Positions 23,765 to 34,788 of a stretch of 64,000 nucleotides of DNA are shown here, piece after piece. This DNA is from Knoxdaviesia capensis (Eukaryota; Ascomycota; Sordariomycetes; Microascales; Gondwanamycetaceae), in NCBI GenBank assembly GCA_001510575.1, contig LNGK01000005.1, positions 2,053,234 through 2,117,233 on the forward strand, given 5' to 3'. The position numbers and the translations under genes are program-made. Within the stretch, counting starts at the first letter, position 1. Each line of letters starts with the position of its first letter. The notes under the pieces are model-generated. The model was given only the letters and a program-made list of their open reading frames with translations, did no database searches and was not told the DNA's origin.

Positions 23765-25090
23765 ATGGTGGCGCCAGGTTTCAAGAGTCTAAAATACAGG
23801 AAGCAAAGGATGGAGGAAAACAAAATACCACGAGTAGTGTCGATTTGCTCGATACGGGCTTGCTAGCCGCGCCCTCCAATAGCCATTTCTTTTTCTAACA
23901 GTGTGACAGCAGAATGAAGAACAGTTAGTTACTTGCGTCCTCAACGATTTGGTCTCCTACCATGTCTTTGCGTTTCATCTCTTGTCCAATCTCTTTTTTG
24001 TTGTTTTAGCGAGATAGTTGCTTTTTAAAAGGGATCAATCGATCCTCGTGTCATTATTGTGTGCTCTGCCCCCCACGGTGACGGTTCAAACTTCTTTATA
24101 TGCCACGAGAGCCTTACACAACCCTGACTAGCGCAGGGAAAGCAGGATGTAACATTTCCAGTAATACTGGAGCAATCATTTCGTGTTATCGTACCTCCAT
24201 CCGGAGTTCCTTCTCATGGTTCCGTTCCCCTATTTGAAGGGTGGCGGGAGCTGGACCAGCCGGTTTCAAACACAAGAAGCGTAGATCTTGTGGGCCGTCT
24301 CCATGCCGCCGTTGAGGCAACAAGTCATATGAACAATTCACTGAGGCACGACCATGGCGGGGAAGAAATAGAAAGATGCACAATAGCTGTCTCGTCATAA
24401 ACACGTCTTTTGTCATGCCCTTGAGAATAGAGAAAAACTAGATAAACATAAAAATAGAACCTAGCAAGAAAACACGACCCGTCCCATTCCAATGCTCCTT
24501 TGCCGCCAAACAGATAGGAAAAAAAAGGTCGAAAGACCTTTGACTCTAGGTCTTGGTATACACACTCAGGTGTCCTTGCCACACCTTCTTTGGTGCACAT
24601 ATCTCTCGTCCTCAGCCCCCCGTCGATCTTCTCCAGACGCTCACATGACTCTCTCCTGAATCAAGTGGGTGACAACCAGGAGCAAGATTAAAATAGAAGT
24701 AAGAAAACAGGGTCCCTCTCAGAGGTAAAGAAAAGAAACTGGGGAACTTTGAGTATTAGGTCGAATATTGGCAGCGTATGTAGAGCACTTGGTAACCCAA
24801 GTGATATTAAGCAAAGAAAAAGAGATGGAAGCATTCAATATTTGATTTCGGCCGTCAACTCATCGTAACCCAGTGGGGAAAAAGAAAAAAAAAGAAATTA
24901 AGGAGTAAAAATCACAGGAAAACAAGACGAAAACACGGTCCCGAAGCAGTGAGGATATCCCAGCCGAATTCTCCATTGGAAGGATAGACAAAGACCAAAA
25001 TTCACGCGGGGAAGCTAATATCAACAGGGCCGTTGCTTTTCAAAAAAGGGGGGTATCATTGCCAACTCAACAGACATCTAAATGATGCAT
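23765..25090. other. Convergent intergenic region ProRS / secreted protein
   Basis: About 1.3 kb between converging genes, A-rich on the + strand in its right half. It contains only short, mutually overlapping open frames. I see no gene, RNA or repeat family. Confidence 0.5.
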
Positions 25091-26601
25091 TTAGAAGCCG
25101 AGAGCGCTGTTGAAGGCATCGGCTGCAGCCTGGCCGGAGAGGCCGCTGGCAGCGACGCGGCCAGACTCGCAAGCAGCGACGGTAGACTGGTCAGCATTGC
25201 AAGACGAAGCAAGGCGCCCGCAGATGAAACTGCTGATGATGTTGATGTTCAGCGCGGAACCGTGATCAAACTCTCCCTTGCTGGCGGGGCCGAACGAGGC
25301 CTCACGGCGGCCGTCAAGGCCATCGGCGAAGATGATCGACGGGTCGGAGCAGGTGCCGAGGTCAAGAGCACCGGCCTGGCGGCGGACGGAGCCGCGGCGC
25401 TTCAGCTGGGTAGCGCGGGCGTTGGCAAGGCACTGGGCCTCTTGGGCACCGCACTGGCCGACACCGCCCTGGATCTGGCCGGAGTTGGCGGCGTTGGAGC
25501 AGGCGTTGTTCTGGACGGCGCACGAGCGCTGTAGAGCGGCGCCGGCGTTCAGGAAGGTGCTGCCGTTGACCTCGAAGGGACGGGCAGAGGCCGACGAGAT
25601 GACGGGAGGGGCAGGGCCACCAAGAGCACCGGTGAACGACTGGATGTTAACGGTGGCCGAGGCCTGGGCACCAGCGTTGTTGTTGGCGGCAGCAGCGGCG
25701 TTGTTGTTGTTGGCTATCATGGCAGGGAAGCATGTTAGTTCAGGTTCGTATGGAAAGATTTTTATTTAGAAACGTACAAGCAGCAACAGAGACCTCGCCA
25801 GAAGCCATCAGGCGGGCGTAGGTGCTCAAGTTTTCGGCAATAGCAGTGCTGGCGGTGACACCGGGAGCGACCAGGGCAACAGCGGCGTTGATCTCGTCGA
25901 TGGAGGCATCGGCCTGGATCAGGTTCTGGGTGAAGATGCAGCCCACAGCGTCATCGGCAACGTTGCAAGTGTTACCAGCAGCAGTCGGGTCGTTAACCTG
26001 GAACAAATCAAAAGGTAAATTGTTAGGATGGTGATCAGGGAAAGAAGTTCTCGCAGGAGGAAGGATAACTTACATCACCGGGCAGGAAAGTTCCGGCAAG
26101 CAGGGCCAGGGTGGGGTCGGCTCCGATCATGGCCAGCTGTTGGGCAAGGGCGAGGGCAATGTCGGTGTTGATCTGCTGGGCACCATCGGCGGCAGGGTCC
26201 TGATGCTGGGTGATGGCAGCAATGGCGGGGTTGTTGGCAACCTCGTTGCAAAGCACCGACTTGAGACCGACCTGGCCGGTATTACGCTCAATAGCACGGT
26301 ACAGGAGGGCGTTGGTCAGACCAGTCAGCTGCAGGGCAGGGTCCTGGATGGTCAGGGCGTTGGTGAAAGCCTCATCGGCGGTGATCTGTTGAAGGCAGTC
26401 GAGGTTGGTGACATCACCAGCACCGCCGGCAGCGGCGGCGTTTCCAAGAAGACCGAAGACAGCATCGACGATTCCGAAGCGGTTGTTGATGTTGACCAGG
26501 TCGCTGACCGCAGTCAGGAACAGCTTGTGGGACTGCTCCTGGGGAACCTCGGCAGAGACGAGGGCCGCAATGGCGGCAACGAGGACGGCGGAAGTCTTCA
26601 T
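25091..26601 (-). CDS. Secreted protein of unknown function with dibasic (KexB-type) processing sites
   Basis: Exons on the minus strand are 26601-26074, 25997-25778 and 25713-25091; introns of 76 and 64 nt; 456 residues. The start is the ATG of MKTSAVLVAAIAALVSA, a clear signal peptide. The mature N-terminal half (HKLFLTAVSDLVNINNRFGIVD onward) is Ala/Asn/Gln-rich and helical, with a few cysteines. Exon 3 starts with an Asn/Ala repeat. It then contains LKRRGSVRRQAG, two dibasic sites that a Kex2/KexB protease could cut, followed by a C-terminal domain with ALDLGTCSDPSIIFADGLDGR, FDHGSALNINII and several Cys. I know similar extracellular proteins from Eurotiales and Trichoderma but no proven function. 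There is no GPI signal: the C-terminus (FNSALGF) is not hydrophobic enough. Exon edges keep frame throughout (528+220+623 nt). Confidence 0.82.
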
Positions 26602-29600
26602 CTTGAGTGTGATTTTGGGAATATAAAGAATGGAGAGGAAAAGATTAAGAAATATGCACAGCACAGGAAAGAGAGTAGAGAAAGAAAGGGCCGGCCCGCG
26701 AAACCAAAAAGAAAAAATTAAATATAAAATAAAAATAAAGAGTGTATTGAAAAGGCAGTTCCCAGAACTGGATATAAAAGAAAGAAGAGAAGAGAAGGGG
26801 AGAGAAGGGAAAGAAGGGCAACCTCAGCAGATGGCGATGGCAGAAAAGACTGGATAGTGATGAAAGGAAGAAGAAAAAGAGAGAGAGAGGATTGATGCGT
26901 GCCGATCTGGGCACGACGTAGTTTTATAGAGTTCGTGAAGACAAGAGACAGATCAGCCAGATGGCAGGGCGGCCAAAGCCAAGGTCAGGTGTAAGACAAG
27001 AAAGTGTGTGTGGATGTTACCGTGGATGCCGCGGCTCGAGAAACCAGACAGAGAGGAACAAGATGTTCCGGCTCGGCACCGACCAGAGGGGAAGAACACG
27101 GTATACTCCAGCTGTCACACTGCGACCGAACATGCAACGATCCTCCAAGCAGATCCTGTCCTTGTAATCATCCGTCTCCTTTCCCTTGACGCCGGGGTTC
27201 ACATATTCCATGCCCGGGAGCCCTGTAATACGTCCCGCGTTGTTATTGATTTAGGTTGGGTAGGAGAAGACGGGCATGTGGAGTCCAGCGCCCCGTGTAC
27301 CACCGGTACTGACGGCACGGGCGTAAGATCCTACCACACAATACCGACCTCTTTTCGCTTTTTCATCATGGTGGCTGGCCCAATACCACCATCCGCGAAC
27401 TGTTTTTGCCGGTATGGTTCCGCTCATAAATCGGCCAGGTCTTGGTGGGAACCTCCACACTCTGCTCCGGCCAGATGGTTGAAAAGCAGATAGACGCACA
27501 TGGTGGGTGAAGTGGTGCTTTGCACTCTACAGCCTCGGACTCGGAGCACTCAAAGTCAACTGCTCGCGACCAGAAGGCTAATAAAGCCATGATGGTCAAA
27601 GAGTCTAAAGTCTGGGGTTGGAGTTCGGTTCAGACGGAGACACACATGGGACGGAGAAGTGGTTGTCCGTGGAATGGCATTGTTTCTGGTTTTTTGGCCG
27701 CATCCCCGTCAAGTTTCGCTTCTCCAAGAATACCTAAGCCTATAGGGTTGCATAATAGGGGAGATATTCCTCATGAGGACCTGTGTGGGTGTCTGAGAAG
27801 CGTCCGTGGCCGAACGATGAACGAGCAAGGGATCCCTGTAGGTGGGCAGAATTTTTTGTTTACCATTTGCTTTTAGAGTTAGCTGATGGCAAGAATCCAT
27901 AACCCATGGGTCGAGTGAAAAGAAGCTTCTGTTTGCTTTTGCCTGTCCTTGTCCGGTTCTGGAGGGGTGTGGCGTTGTTGTTGGCCGATGGAGGGGGACA
28001 GCTGTGAAACGACTTGGATGGCAGACTGTCGATCATATCGGCTTCCGAGTAATACGCACAAGCAGCAAATGTGCTCAGTGGGAGAAGGATTTCGGGGGGG
28101 CGGAGTCATCTCACATGGTGTCCAGCCAACCGGGGAAAAGGGAGGGGGCGGCGGCGAAGAGACTCGTCAGATAGGCGAAATTTCGAATATTTTGAGCTGT
28201 TCTTCCGACTGTTTGTTCTAGTGGCCAGCATCTTCAGTATGTCAAACAGGAAAACCCCCGAAGCCACTAAAACATGTCCTTGAAGACAAACATGAAGTTT
28301 CGCTCAAGTTAAATGTCATGGGTCAAGATCACGAACAACAGTTGAAGGAGTTGAAGTCTTCCCCACCGTCTCTCACACACAGGGTCGGGTGCTTGGGTTG
28401 GCAATGGCTGTTCCCATCCGCTCTATTGTTCTCTTGCAATCGACGATGATCCATGGCATTCCTTTGCCGATGCAAGTTCAAAAACGTCGGGCCCTGAGAG
28501 GCAGTGAGATTCCATCGGCCGCGTCTCTCCCGTGCTCCTTCATTCTGGGTATTTTGGTCATCGGTTCTCTCATGTCGGAGATCACATCCGATCAGACGAA
28601 TCCTGGTGCATAGGGGGTCTCAACAGAAGCACAAAGAACAGAAGACCTTAGCAAAGGGGAGAGAGATATCGTTATTTGGTTTTAAGGTTTGACAGCCGGG
28701 ATAAAGGATGTGGGGTGTAGGGAAAAGGCCGGGTCTCAAAGGGGCCACCAATTACAACATCACTCACTATGCAGGTACTAGCAGATTCCATCACTTAGGC
28801 CGGCTATCACCTTGACAACATTGTGGCCATTAGTCATGGGTGAAGCACTGAGTTATAGAATATGATATTCACAGAGCATAAAGAAATGAGATTTTATTGA
28901 GAAATGAACTTACTATTAATGTAATTATGAGAAGTTTTGTAGTTTTTTTGGGTTGTCCACAAGAAAGAGTTCACTTGTGGGTTAAATCGCTTTACAGAGC
29001 CCTAAGGCTCGTAAGATCTAACCCTAATGTGACCCCCACCACACATGCAAGCAAAGCTTGGGAGCCAATCATAACTGATCCGGAGATTTCTTCTTACACA
29101 CCTGCAACTTAACCAGAAACTTCCGGAACAACCCCATGTTGGTTTTCCCGCTGCTTGTTCCCTGCGTCTTGCTTCTCTGTCTATTTTGATCTTGCCGTTT
29201 GCTGGTCTAGATGCTATGAGATGATATATTTTTAAAACCCGCTCGCCAGCTCGGCCCAACTTTCCCTTCTCAACCAAAAATGTAACTCTGTCTCACGCCC
29301 TCAGAGCACGACATTATCATGTTTCTGCGCCACCTCGAACCCAAACTCCACAATGTTTCTTCTAGCTCTATATCTGACTCAGGTCTGAGTTGGCGTTTTC
29401 TGAAAATATCTGTGCTATCAAGTAATAGCAGTAGGGATTATCCCTATGTGGCAGCGTTCGTCCAAAGTTCCGCCGCGTGCAGAGGCCGAAGATTTTCTCC
29501 AAGGCGCTTGAAGTGATTCTCAGGTCGGCCAGCACATCCTTGAAACCGTTGTTCTCGTGGAGCCCCCCCTCGGAACCTGTCAACGCCGGTTTTGCACTGA

Positions 29601-30718
29601 CGTCAGTTTGGCTGCGAAGAGGGTGGGTGGGCTTCGCTCTGGTTCACCGCCGTCTTTCAGAGTGAGGTGGGAAAAACGGGGGAACCGCGCCACTATGTCC
29701 TTGTCGTCCAGTAAATTGGATTGCCATCGACTGATTATGAAGTGGACGATCAGTGGTATCCCACGACCTCCTATCATCAAGTCCCTCGTATATTTCTCTC
29801 CCTTCAGCGCCGGTGCGTCAAAACCTCGACAGCAAATGGTGACGACTCGAGTTTTGCCCAAGACCATACGCCTTGTACCGGGGGAAAATCGCCGTCTCAT
29901 GTCAGATACTCAGCCACGGACACTTCCCAAACCGAAACCTCCCAGTGTGTCTCTTTGCAGACACTTCATGTGTTGCTTGCCCATCACCATCAGTGACAGC
30001 CTCTGTTGCGTGTGTGACCTTCATTCAAAGGCATGATATCATGCGCCGGGCCCCTGGTTGATGACGGCCAGGCTGAAGGGCTGCTGGATTGGTGTGAATG
30101 CTCTTTTTCTCGTTCTTTAGCCAGGTGCTCTCTCCATCGCACCCTCAATATCAGACGAATGAATCTTCGACTGCAAATCCAGTATGATATCAGCCGGATC
30201 ATCCAACTTCAACCGCCTAAAATCCTTCAGTTCGCAATCCCATTTTAATGCATGCCGGTGTGGCGGCAGGGTAAGTAACTTAGGAGTAACGTCGGCCATA
30301 CCATACACCCTTATTGTAGATCCAACTTCCCTGGCTGTTATTCTGTCTTCGTGGCGTTTCGGGTGACTACGTGCCGGATCGAGCTGAAGGCGACCAAACA
30401 AACAAACTTCCTGCGTATTCATGAGTGCTTATGGCCTTGGGATGTGATCCATGGGATACACAATCCCTTGAACTTGTCTCGTTAACATGAAGACCTCAGC
30501 CAACTCTTTGTAGTTGATACAGCCTTGGATATGGTATCACTTTATCGGTGTGCAGCTATTTCGACACGTCTCCGAGACTATGGCATAGACACTCGCGTGA
30601 CACTCGTTATCATGAAAGATCGTGACAATTTGCGTGCTAACATTGAAAATAGGAAACTGGCGCTAAAACGAACCCCCAACCCTAACCGAACACCCTGAAA
30701 TCGCCTCATCCCGACCTC
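26602..30718. other. Gene-poor 4.1-kb region
   Basis: It starts with an AG-rich, AT-rich stretch (26630-26900) that fits the promoter/5' UTR of the secreted-protein gene. The remainder has no recognisable gene. On the minus strand, three neighbouring open stretches (30422-30117, 29900-29580, 29583-29368) give protein-like sequence in different frames and could be remnants of a decayed gene. An oligo-G run lies at about 28096-28103. Confidence 0.4.
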
Positions 30719-31480
30719 CTACATCTCAAAGACCGGTTGGGACGACCCGCTCTCTGCAGGCTTTACTCCGTTTGGCAATGGAGTTTTGACCTCTTCCTCC
30801 TCGGGGGCTTCCGCATCTTGCTTCAGCGCAGAGACGGAGGAGTCGGGTCCTCCCTCCTGCGCATTTTCAGCATTGTTGATGACACCAGACCAACTGAGGC
30901 TGCTCTCCGGGCTCTTATAGTCGATGAGGAAGTCCACGGCATCACGGCAGTCCTCCAGGGTCATGTCCTTATAGGTTCCCGGGTCGACCATGAAGCCGGT
31001 TGAGCGGGTCATAGCCACAACCACCACAGGGCCGCGCCAGGCAAACGCGGCGCGCCGGCCGTTGTCTCCCGGCAGGTCCGCGATACTGGCGTTGGGCGGC
31101 GCGGCGGCGTCGCCCACCTGTGCATCGGCGGGTACCACCCACACCTCCAGCATGCTGCGGGTATCGCGCGCGCGCACGCGGTTGCGCTCGTTGTACAGGG
31201 TTTCGGGGCTGGGCAGTGGCTCGGGGAACATGCTGGTCACGTTGATGCTCTGGAAGAGGATGGCGGTCTCCTCGTCGAACGACCGCGTCGACTGGATCCA
31301 GATCGGGGTCGGCGCGGTGACGTCGCCGCTGGCGGGGAGGAGCAGAGCGCGGATGTGCGCTGGCGACGGCCGGTCGTCGTGCTGCTTGAACTTGTCGCAG
31401 AGCAGGCCGTGGATTTCGAGCTGGTCGGCTGGCAGCGGCACCCAGCACGAGTTGCATATCGGCGCTTCGAGGAGTTCCAT
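30719..31480 (-). CDS. Conserved hypothetical protein with contracted MYND-like zinc motif
   Basis: Single-exon frame of 253 residues from the ATG at 31480 (CAGCCATGGA context). An in-frame ATG four codons upstream is a weaker choice. Residues about 8-29 read CNSC then, 11 residues later, HGLLC. This leaves a CxxC and the H-x3-C end of a MYND finger, without the central Cys pairs. The next segment, DKFKQHDDRPSPAHIRALLLP, resembles the block that follows MYND fingers in many fungal proteins (LCK.F....RPSP.H.RAI.FP). The middle contains TRSMLEVWVVPADAQ and AFAWRGPVVVVAMTRSTG; the tail is acidic (EEEEVKTPLP). No catalytic motif is visible and I cannot assign a function. Other frames of this GC-rich stretch are also open but have biased Arg/Ser composition. 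Confidence 0.68.
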   Translation of the reverse strand: MELLEAPICNSCWVPLPADQLEIHGLLCDKFKQHDDRPSPAHIRALLLPASGDVTAPTPIWIQSTRSFDEETAILFQSINVTSMFPEPLPSPETLYNERNRVRARDTRSMLEVWVVPADAQVGDAAAPPNASIADLPGDNGRRAAFAWRGPVVVVAMTRSTGFMVDPGTYKDMTLEDCRDAVDFLIDYKSPESSLSWSGVINNAENAQEGGPDSSVSALKQDAEAPEEEEVKTPLPNGVKPAESGSSQPVFEM

Positions 31481-32869
31481 GGCTGGTCGCACGCGCTAGT
31501 GTGCGTGTGTGGTGTTTTGGCAAAGAAAAAAAAAACCAACTTGGAGGATGGGATTGCGATTGAAGAAATTGAAATGTCAACAGTTCCCGCAAATGGGAAC
31601 CTCGGACAGAGACCCTGAATTGTGAACAATGTTATCAGACCTGCGGGGCTTGAGCTGTGAGGTGTCGTCACCTTGGCTTACTGGGGTGAGTTAACCACCT
31701 GTCTTTCAGGGCGTTAAGGAATAGGACCTAACAAGCGTGACCTTATGAGGCTGTGCTTTTGTCCTCCTACGAACACTCTGATTACTTTACTATTTGTTTT
31801 AGGTGAGGCAAGCTCACTTCTCATGTTTACACACCTATATTAAGCAAGGGGGAAAATAGATCTAGGACTAGATTGCTTAATGCCTGTTCAAACTTGAAGT
31901 CCTAAGAAATCCAACATATCCCAATTTAAGCATCAGTTAGATTCTGGTGGGATGTCGTTCCCCTGCCCCTCCATCCCACTCACAGGGTTAGGGTTGAACC
32001 CGAGAACTATATCCTATTTTAGGCTGAGGCTTCTGGCAGCACTATGGAATATAACTACCTAGAATTAACAGAGACACCTTTCACACACGACCATACCTTC
32101 AGGACGCATTAGAGGTTTGTACTAGTATCCCCGATTTATTGAATACACACCGACTTACCTTCATTTGCCTTCAGGTTGAGGATAAGGCCACAATCTAGTG
32201 GGTCATACGACGATATTTCCCTTGTATCGCAGGCAAGATCGGTCCTGAGTCGATATATAAGCTCAAGAACAGTGCCACCATGTCCATTAGTATATACCAG
32301 AACTTTAGAGACCTTTCCTACACTTTAGAGCCTCTATACGAAGGATGGATATCAAGAAAGGGTTATTTTTCAGATTCACGTTTTCTCAATCCTAGCGGCC
32401 TCTTCTTATATCCTTCAGGGTGAAGATTCAAGTTTATGACCTCTTCTAATGTACTACCCTTTCACATACGACTATGCCCCATGAAGAGCCCGGGGTCAGA
32501 GCTAGATGGTGCTAGATAACATCTCTCATGACTAGTCTCGACATTCCAGGTGCAAGGTGGAGGTAAAGATAGCAACGCTATAAGCAATATTCTGGGCCTT
32601 TGCACTTCGTTATCTGACTGGCCTGTCGGACATGTCACATGCGGGCTGACCATCAGATATCAGAAACTCCTGTGTTGTTGCCATGGACGCTTAGCTCGAA
32701 GGATGGCGCAGGCCACAGGCATCTAACTTGAACAGCGTATGTCACTATCCATAGGAGCTTCGCCAATGCATCAAGTTTATCCCCCTCTCTCCTCTCGATG
32801 AGACGCAAATGCGCGGCCGGGTGCCAAGCTGCATGCTCCTGCAGCCAGATGTGTCGAGGTTGGCTGTCT
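31481..32869. other. Intergenic region with possible retroelement remnant
   Basis: About 1.4 kb. The left part is the upstream region of the hypothetical gene. Around 31990 there is a GGGTTAGGGTT telomere-like hexamer pair. The part from 32110 to 32410 shows a gag-like decayed frame (listed separately). Otherwise it is AT-rich with no gene. Confidence 0.45.
32140..32422 (+). pseudogene. Possible decayed retrotransposon gag fragment
   Basis: One + frame reads TFICLQVEDKATI, a TAG stop, then WVIRRYFP, KIGPESIYKLKNSATMSIS and IYQNFRDLSYTLEPLYEGW before closing at a TGA. The order resembles the retrotransposon gag domain of Ty3-like elements: a hydrophobic block ending near Trp, then L.....SV..Y...F..L....E. 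The single internal TAG could be a C-to-T change of CAG. No reverse transcriptase, integrase or LTR was found nearby, so this is at most a short fossil. Resemblance is by eye only. Confidence 0.3.
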
Positions 32870-34030
32870 TCAGTAAAACACCATAACAGTTGGGGCATTG
32901 TCCCGAGAACAACCCTCTTTCACGTCGCCGCGCGTGAGGAATTTTGCCAACGGCAACATTGTATCCTTCATATCCATGACCCCGCGTTTCTTCTGGTCGA
33001 TGTGTGAAGCATCAACCACTATTCTCTCGACTTTCGCCAGTTTCAATGCGCCTGTCGTGGACTCTCGTTAGCTTCTTGGGACTGTTTGCTGTTTGGGAAG
33101 GTCCCGCTCGTCTTCCACTTACCACTGTCTATCAAATCGGACAATCTGGACGGCGTGCCCACCGCAATGCCGACTCTGGTCTTCTCAAGAAAATCAACTT
33201 GCTCGGAGAGCTTCATGTGTTTCGCAAACTAGAAGTCAACAGACAGAAAACGTTAGTTCCAATTCACGAACAGTGTGGACGTCCACAAGCAGGTTGAGCT
33301 ATGCAGGGAGAAGCCTGACAAAACAAAATGCACATTAAGCCGCCTCGTTGTCTCAAGCTCCTGTTTGCCACGCTTGTAGTTGAAAGGGATGAATCTTACC
33401 AACTTAGCCACAATACTCTTCGGGCCTTGGAATTTTCTCACGGATCTGCGTGTTCAAGTCTCGTCAGTTTCTCCAACTCCGACCACACGGGCACGTGTGA
33501 AGCCCAAGGACGGCGGGCAGGACCACCAACCGAACAATATCAGCACAACGCAGTCCGGCACCGGCTACAATCAGTGTGTGTGGCGACCCGGGCTGCATCG
33601 GCGCTGTACTTAGTCGCTCCGGCCGATCTGCGAACTTTTGTAGAAAGTCGGGGAGTTTGTCGAGGGTTCGGGGGTCGGGCCACGACGTCGTGTCCTTGAT
33701 GTGATTTGCTGTAAGAGGGGCCGGTTAGTATCTCCCTCTCTTATACATACGAGTCGACGTCTCTGGAGAAAACATACCCGAAATCGCCAGATCCGCAACC
33801 TCCACGGGGCTCAAATCGGTGCCAAATCGACTAGTCTGCTTTGCCACATGATCCGCCAGCAGCTGCGCATCCATGAACCGCACCGAGAGGTTCAGACCCG
33901 CTGCCAGATCCAGCATTTCGTCTTCCTCTTCGTGCGCGCGGGACTTGTTCTTGCGCCGCCGCTTCGATGTGGTTGCCGGCACCGTAGCGGCAACCTCGGG
34001 TTCGAGCTGCCGTTTCGAGGGTTTGGGCAT
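32870..34030 (-). CDS. CMS1: Cms1-family small-subunit processome factor
   Basis: Five exons on the minus strand: 34030-33778, 33708-33531, 33445-33400 (46 nt), 33228-33123 and 33051-32870; 254 residues, introns 69-171 nt. Exon 1 opens MPKPSKRQLEPE with a basic nuclear-type stretch (SKRRRKNKSR), then acidic residues. Joined blocks follow the Cms1 family: SANHIKDTTSWPDPR, LPDFLQKFA, GSPHTLIVAGAGLRCADIVR, SVRKFQGPKSIVAKL, FAKHMKLSEQVDFLEKTRVG, IAVGTPSRLSDLIDSG, ALKLAKVERIVVDASHIDQK. It ends MVFY. The GTP/RecA-like pattern (DxS.ID.K..) is that of a degenerate helicase fold. In yeast Cms1 associates with 90S pre-ribosomes in the nucleolus. All five junctions are phase-consistent (total 765 nt); the exon 2 donor (CG|GTTGGT) is the weakest. 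Confidence 0.9.
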
Positions 34031-34417
34031 TGTCGCGTGGAGAAGCTAGTGCGTTTGTACTCAAGAAACAAGGAGAAAGTTCTAGTATAAGTGGAAGCGC
34101 GCCGGAAATCTGTGAATTGTTCGGATGGTGAGTCGTTGTATGGGATAGAAAGAGGAAGTCGTCTTGTGCAGAGAACGAACGACAACTATTTTTCCTTATC
34201 GATAAGGATTTTTCGACTTGAAGGGTCTACTGTCCCACGCACCGTGCATTTCCTCTTAGTTCAGATATATGAATGCACAGTCTGAACTGTAATTAGCACG
34301 TGTGGGCCGTGACCCTAACCCTATTCCTTCGCTCCTTATCAGGAGATCAGAACCATGCAATTCTGCTCAGGGCCAGGGTAAAAAAGGGCACACAAAAAGA
34401 AAAAAGCAGTCAGTTAA
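34031..34417. other. Spacer between CMS1 start and tRNA-Asp
   Basis: A 387-bp spacer that must hold the CMS1 promoter and the tRNA 3' flank. A short CCCTAACCCTA run sits near 34312-34322. A T-rich stretch for Pol III termination is expected left of 34418; on the minus strand the sequence there reads T-rich (complement of the A-rich 34381-34405). Confidence 0.45.
34380..34405 (-). terminator. Probable Pol III terminator of tRNA-Asp
   Basis: Immediately 3' of the tRNA on the minus strand, the sequence contains several T runs (complement of AAAAAGGGCACACAAAAAGA). These fit oligo-T Pol III termination. Confidence 0.5.
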
Positions 34418-34489
34418 CTCCCCAACTGGGAATCGAACCCAGGTCACCTGCGTGACAAGCAGGTATGATCACCACTACACTATTGAGGA
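34418..34489 (-). tRNA. tRNA-Asp (anticodon GUC)
   Basis: The reverse complement starts TCCTCAATAGTGTAGTGG and ends GTTCGATTCCCAGTTGGGGAG. The 7-bp acceptor stem pairs TCCTCAA with TTGGGGA (one G-T pair), leaving discriminator G73. The D-arm contains the A-box TAGTGTAGTGG, and the T-arm the B-box GGTTCGATTCC. The anticodon loop CTTGTCACG carries GUC (complement of 34454-34456). There is no intron; 72 nt in all. Eukaryotic nuclear type, no encoded CCA. Confidence 0.95.
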
Positions 34490-34788
34490 TTTGCTTGCTT
34501 GTTTCTTGGTGGTTTTCTCCATGGTTGGATTGTTTTATAACTCGATGCGAGTGAGGTGTGTCGTCACTCTCACATCTTGGTGTGGCCAGTTTGGCCCCGG
34601 ATCCCGCGGAGAAACGGGTGTAAACACCGGGCAAAACTCACGTGAACCCGTGTATGTATTAAGTGCACAGGGTGTCACTACCACTCCTGCTATTATCATT
34701 ATTATTTCCACCGTCCGTAAACCTTAACCACACGGCCCTGACATACCATACCGCCTATCTAGTCCCCTCTGATCCCCTTCACACATCC

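Noticed and set aside
30969..31671. Two further minus-strand open frames overlapping the hypothetical gene
   Set aside because: They are Arg/Ala/Pro-biased alternate frames of GC-rich DNA; the 31480-30719 frame has normal composition and the MYND-associated block.
34302..34727. 141-codon + strand open frame over the tRNA
   Set aside because: It reads through the tRNA-Asp gene on the opposite strand and has no protein resemblance.
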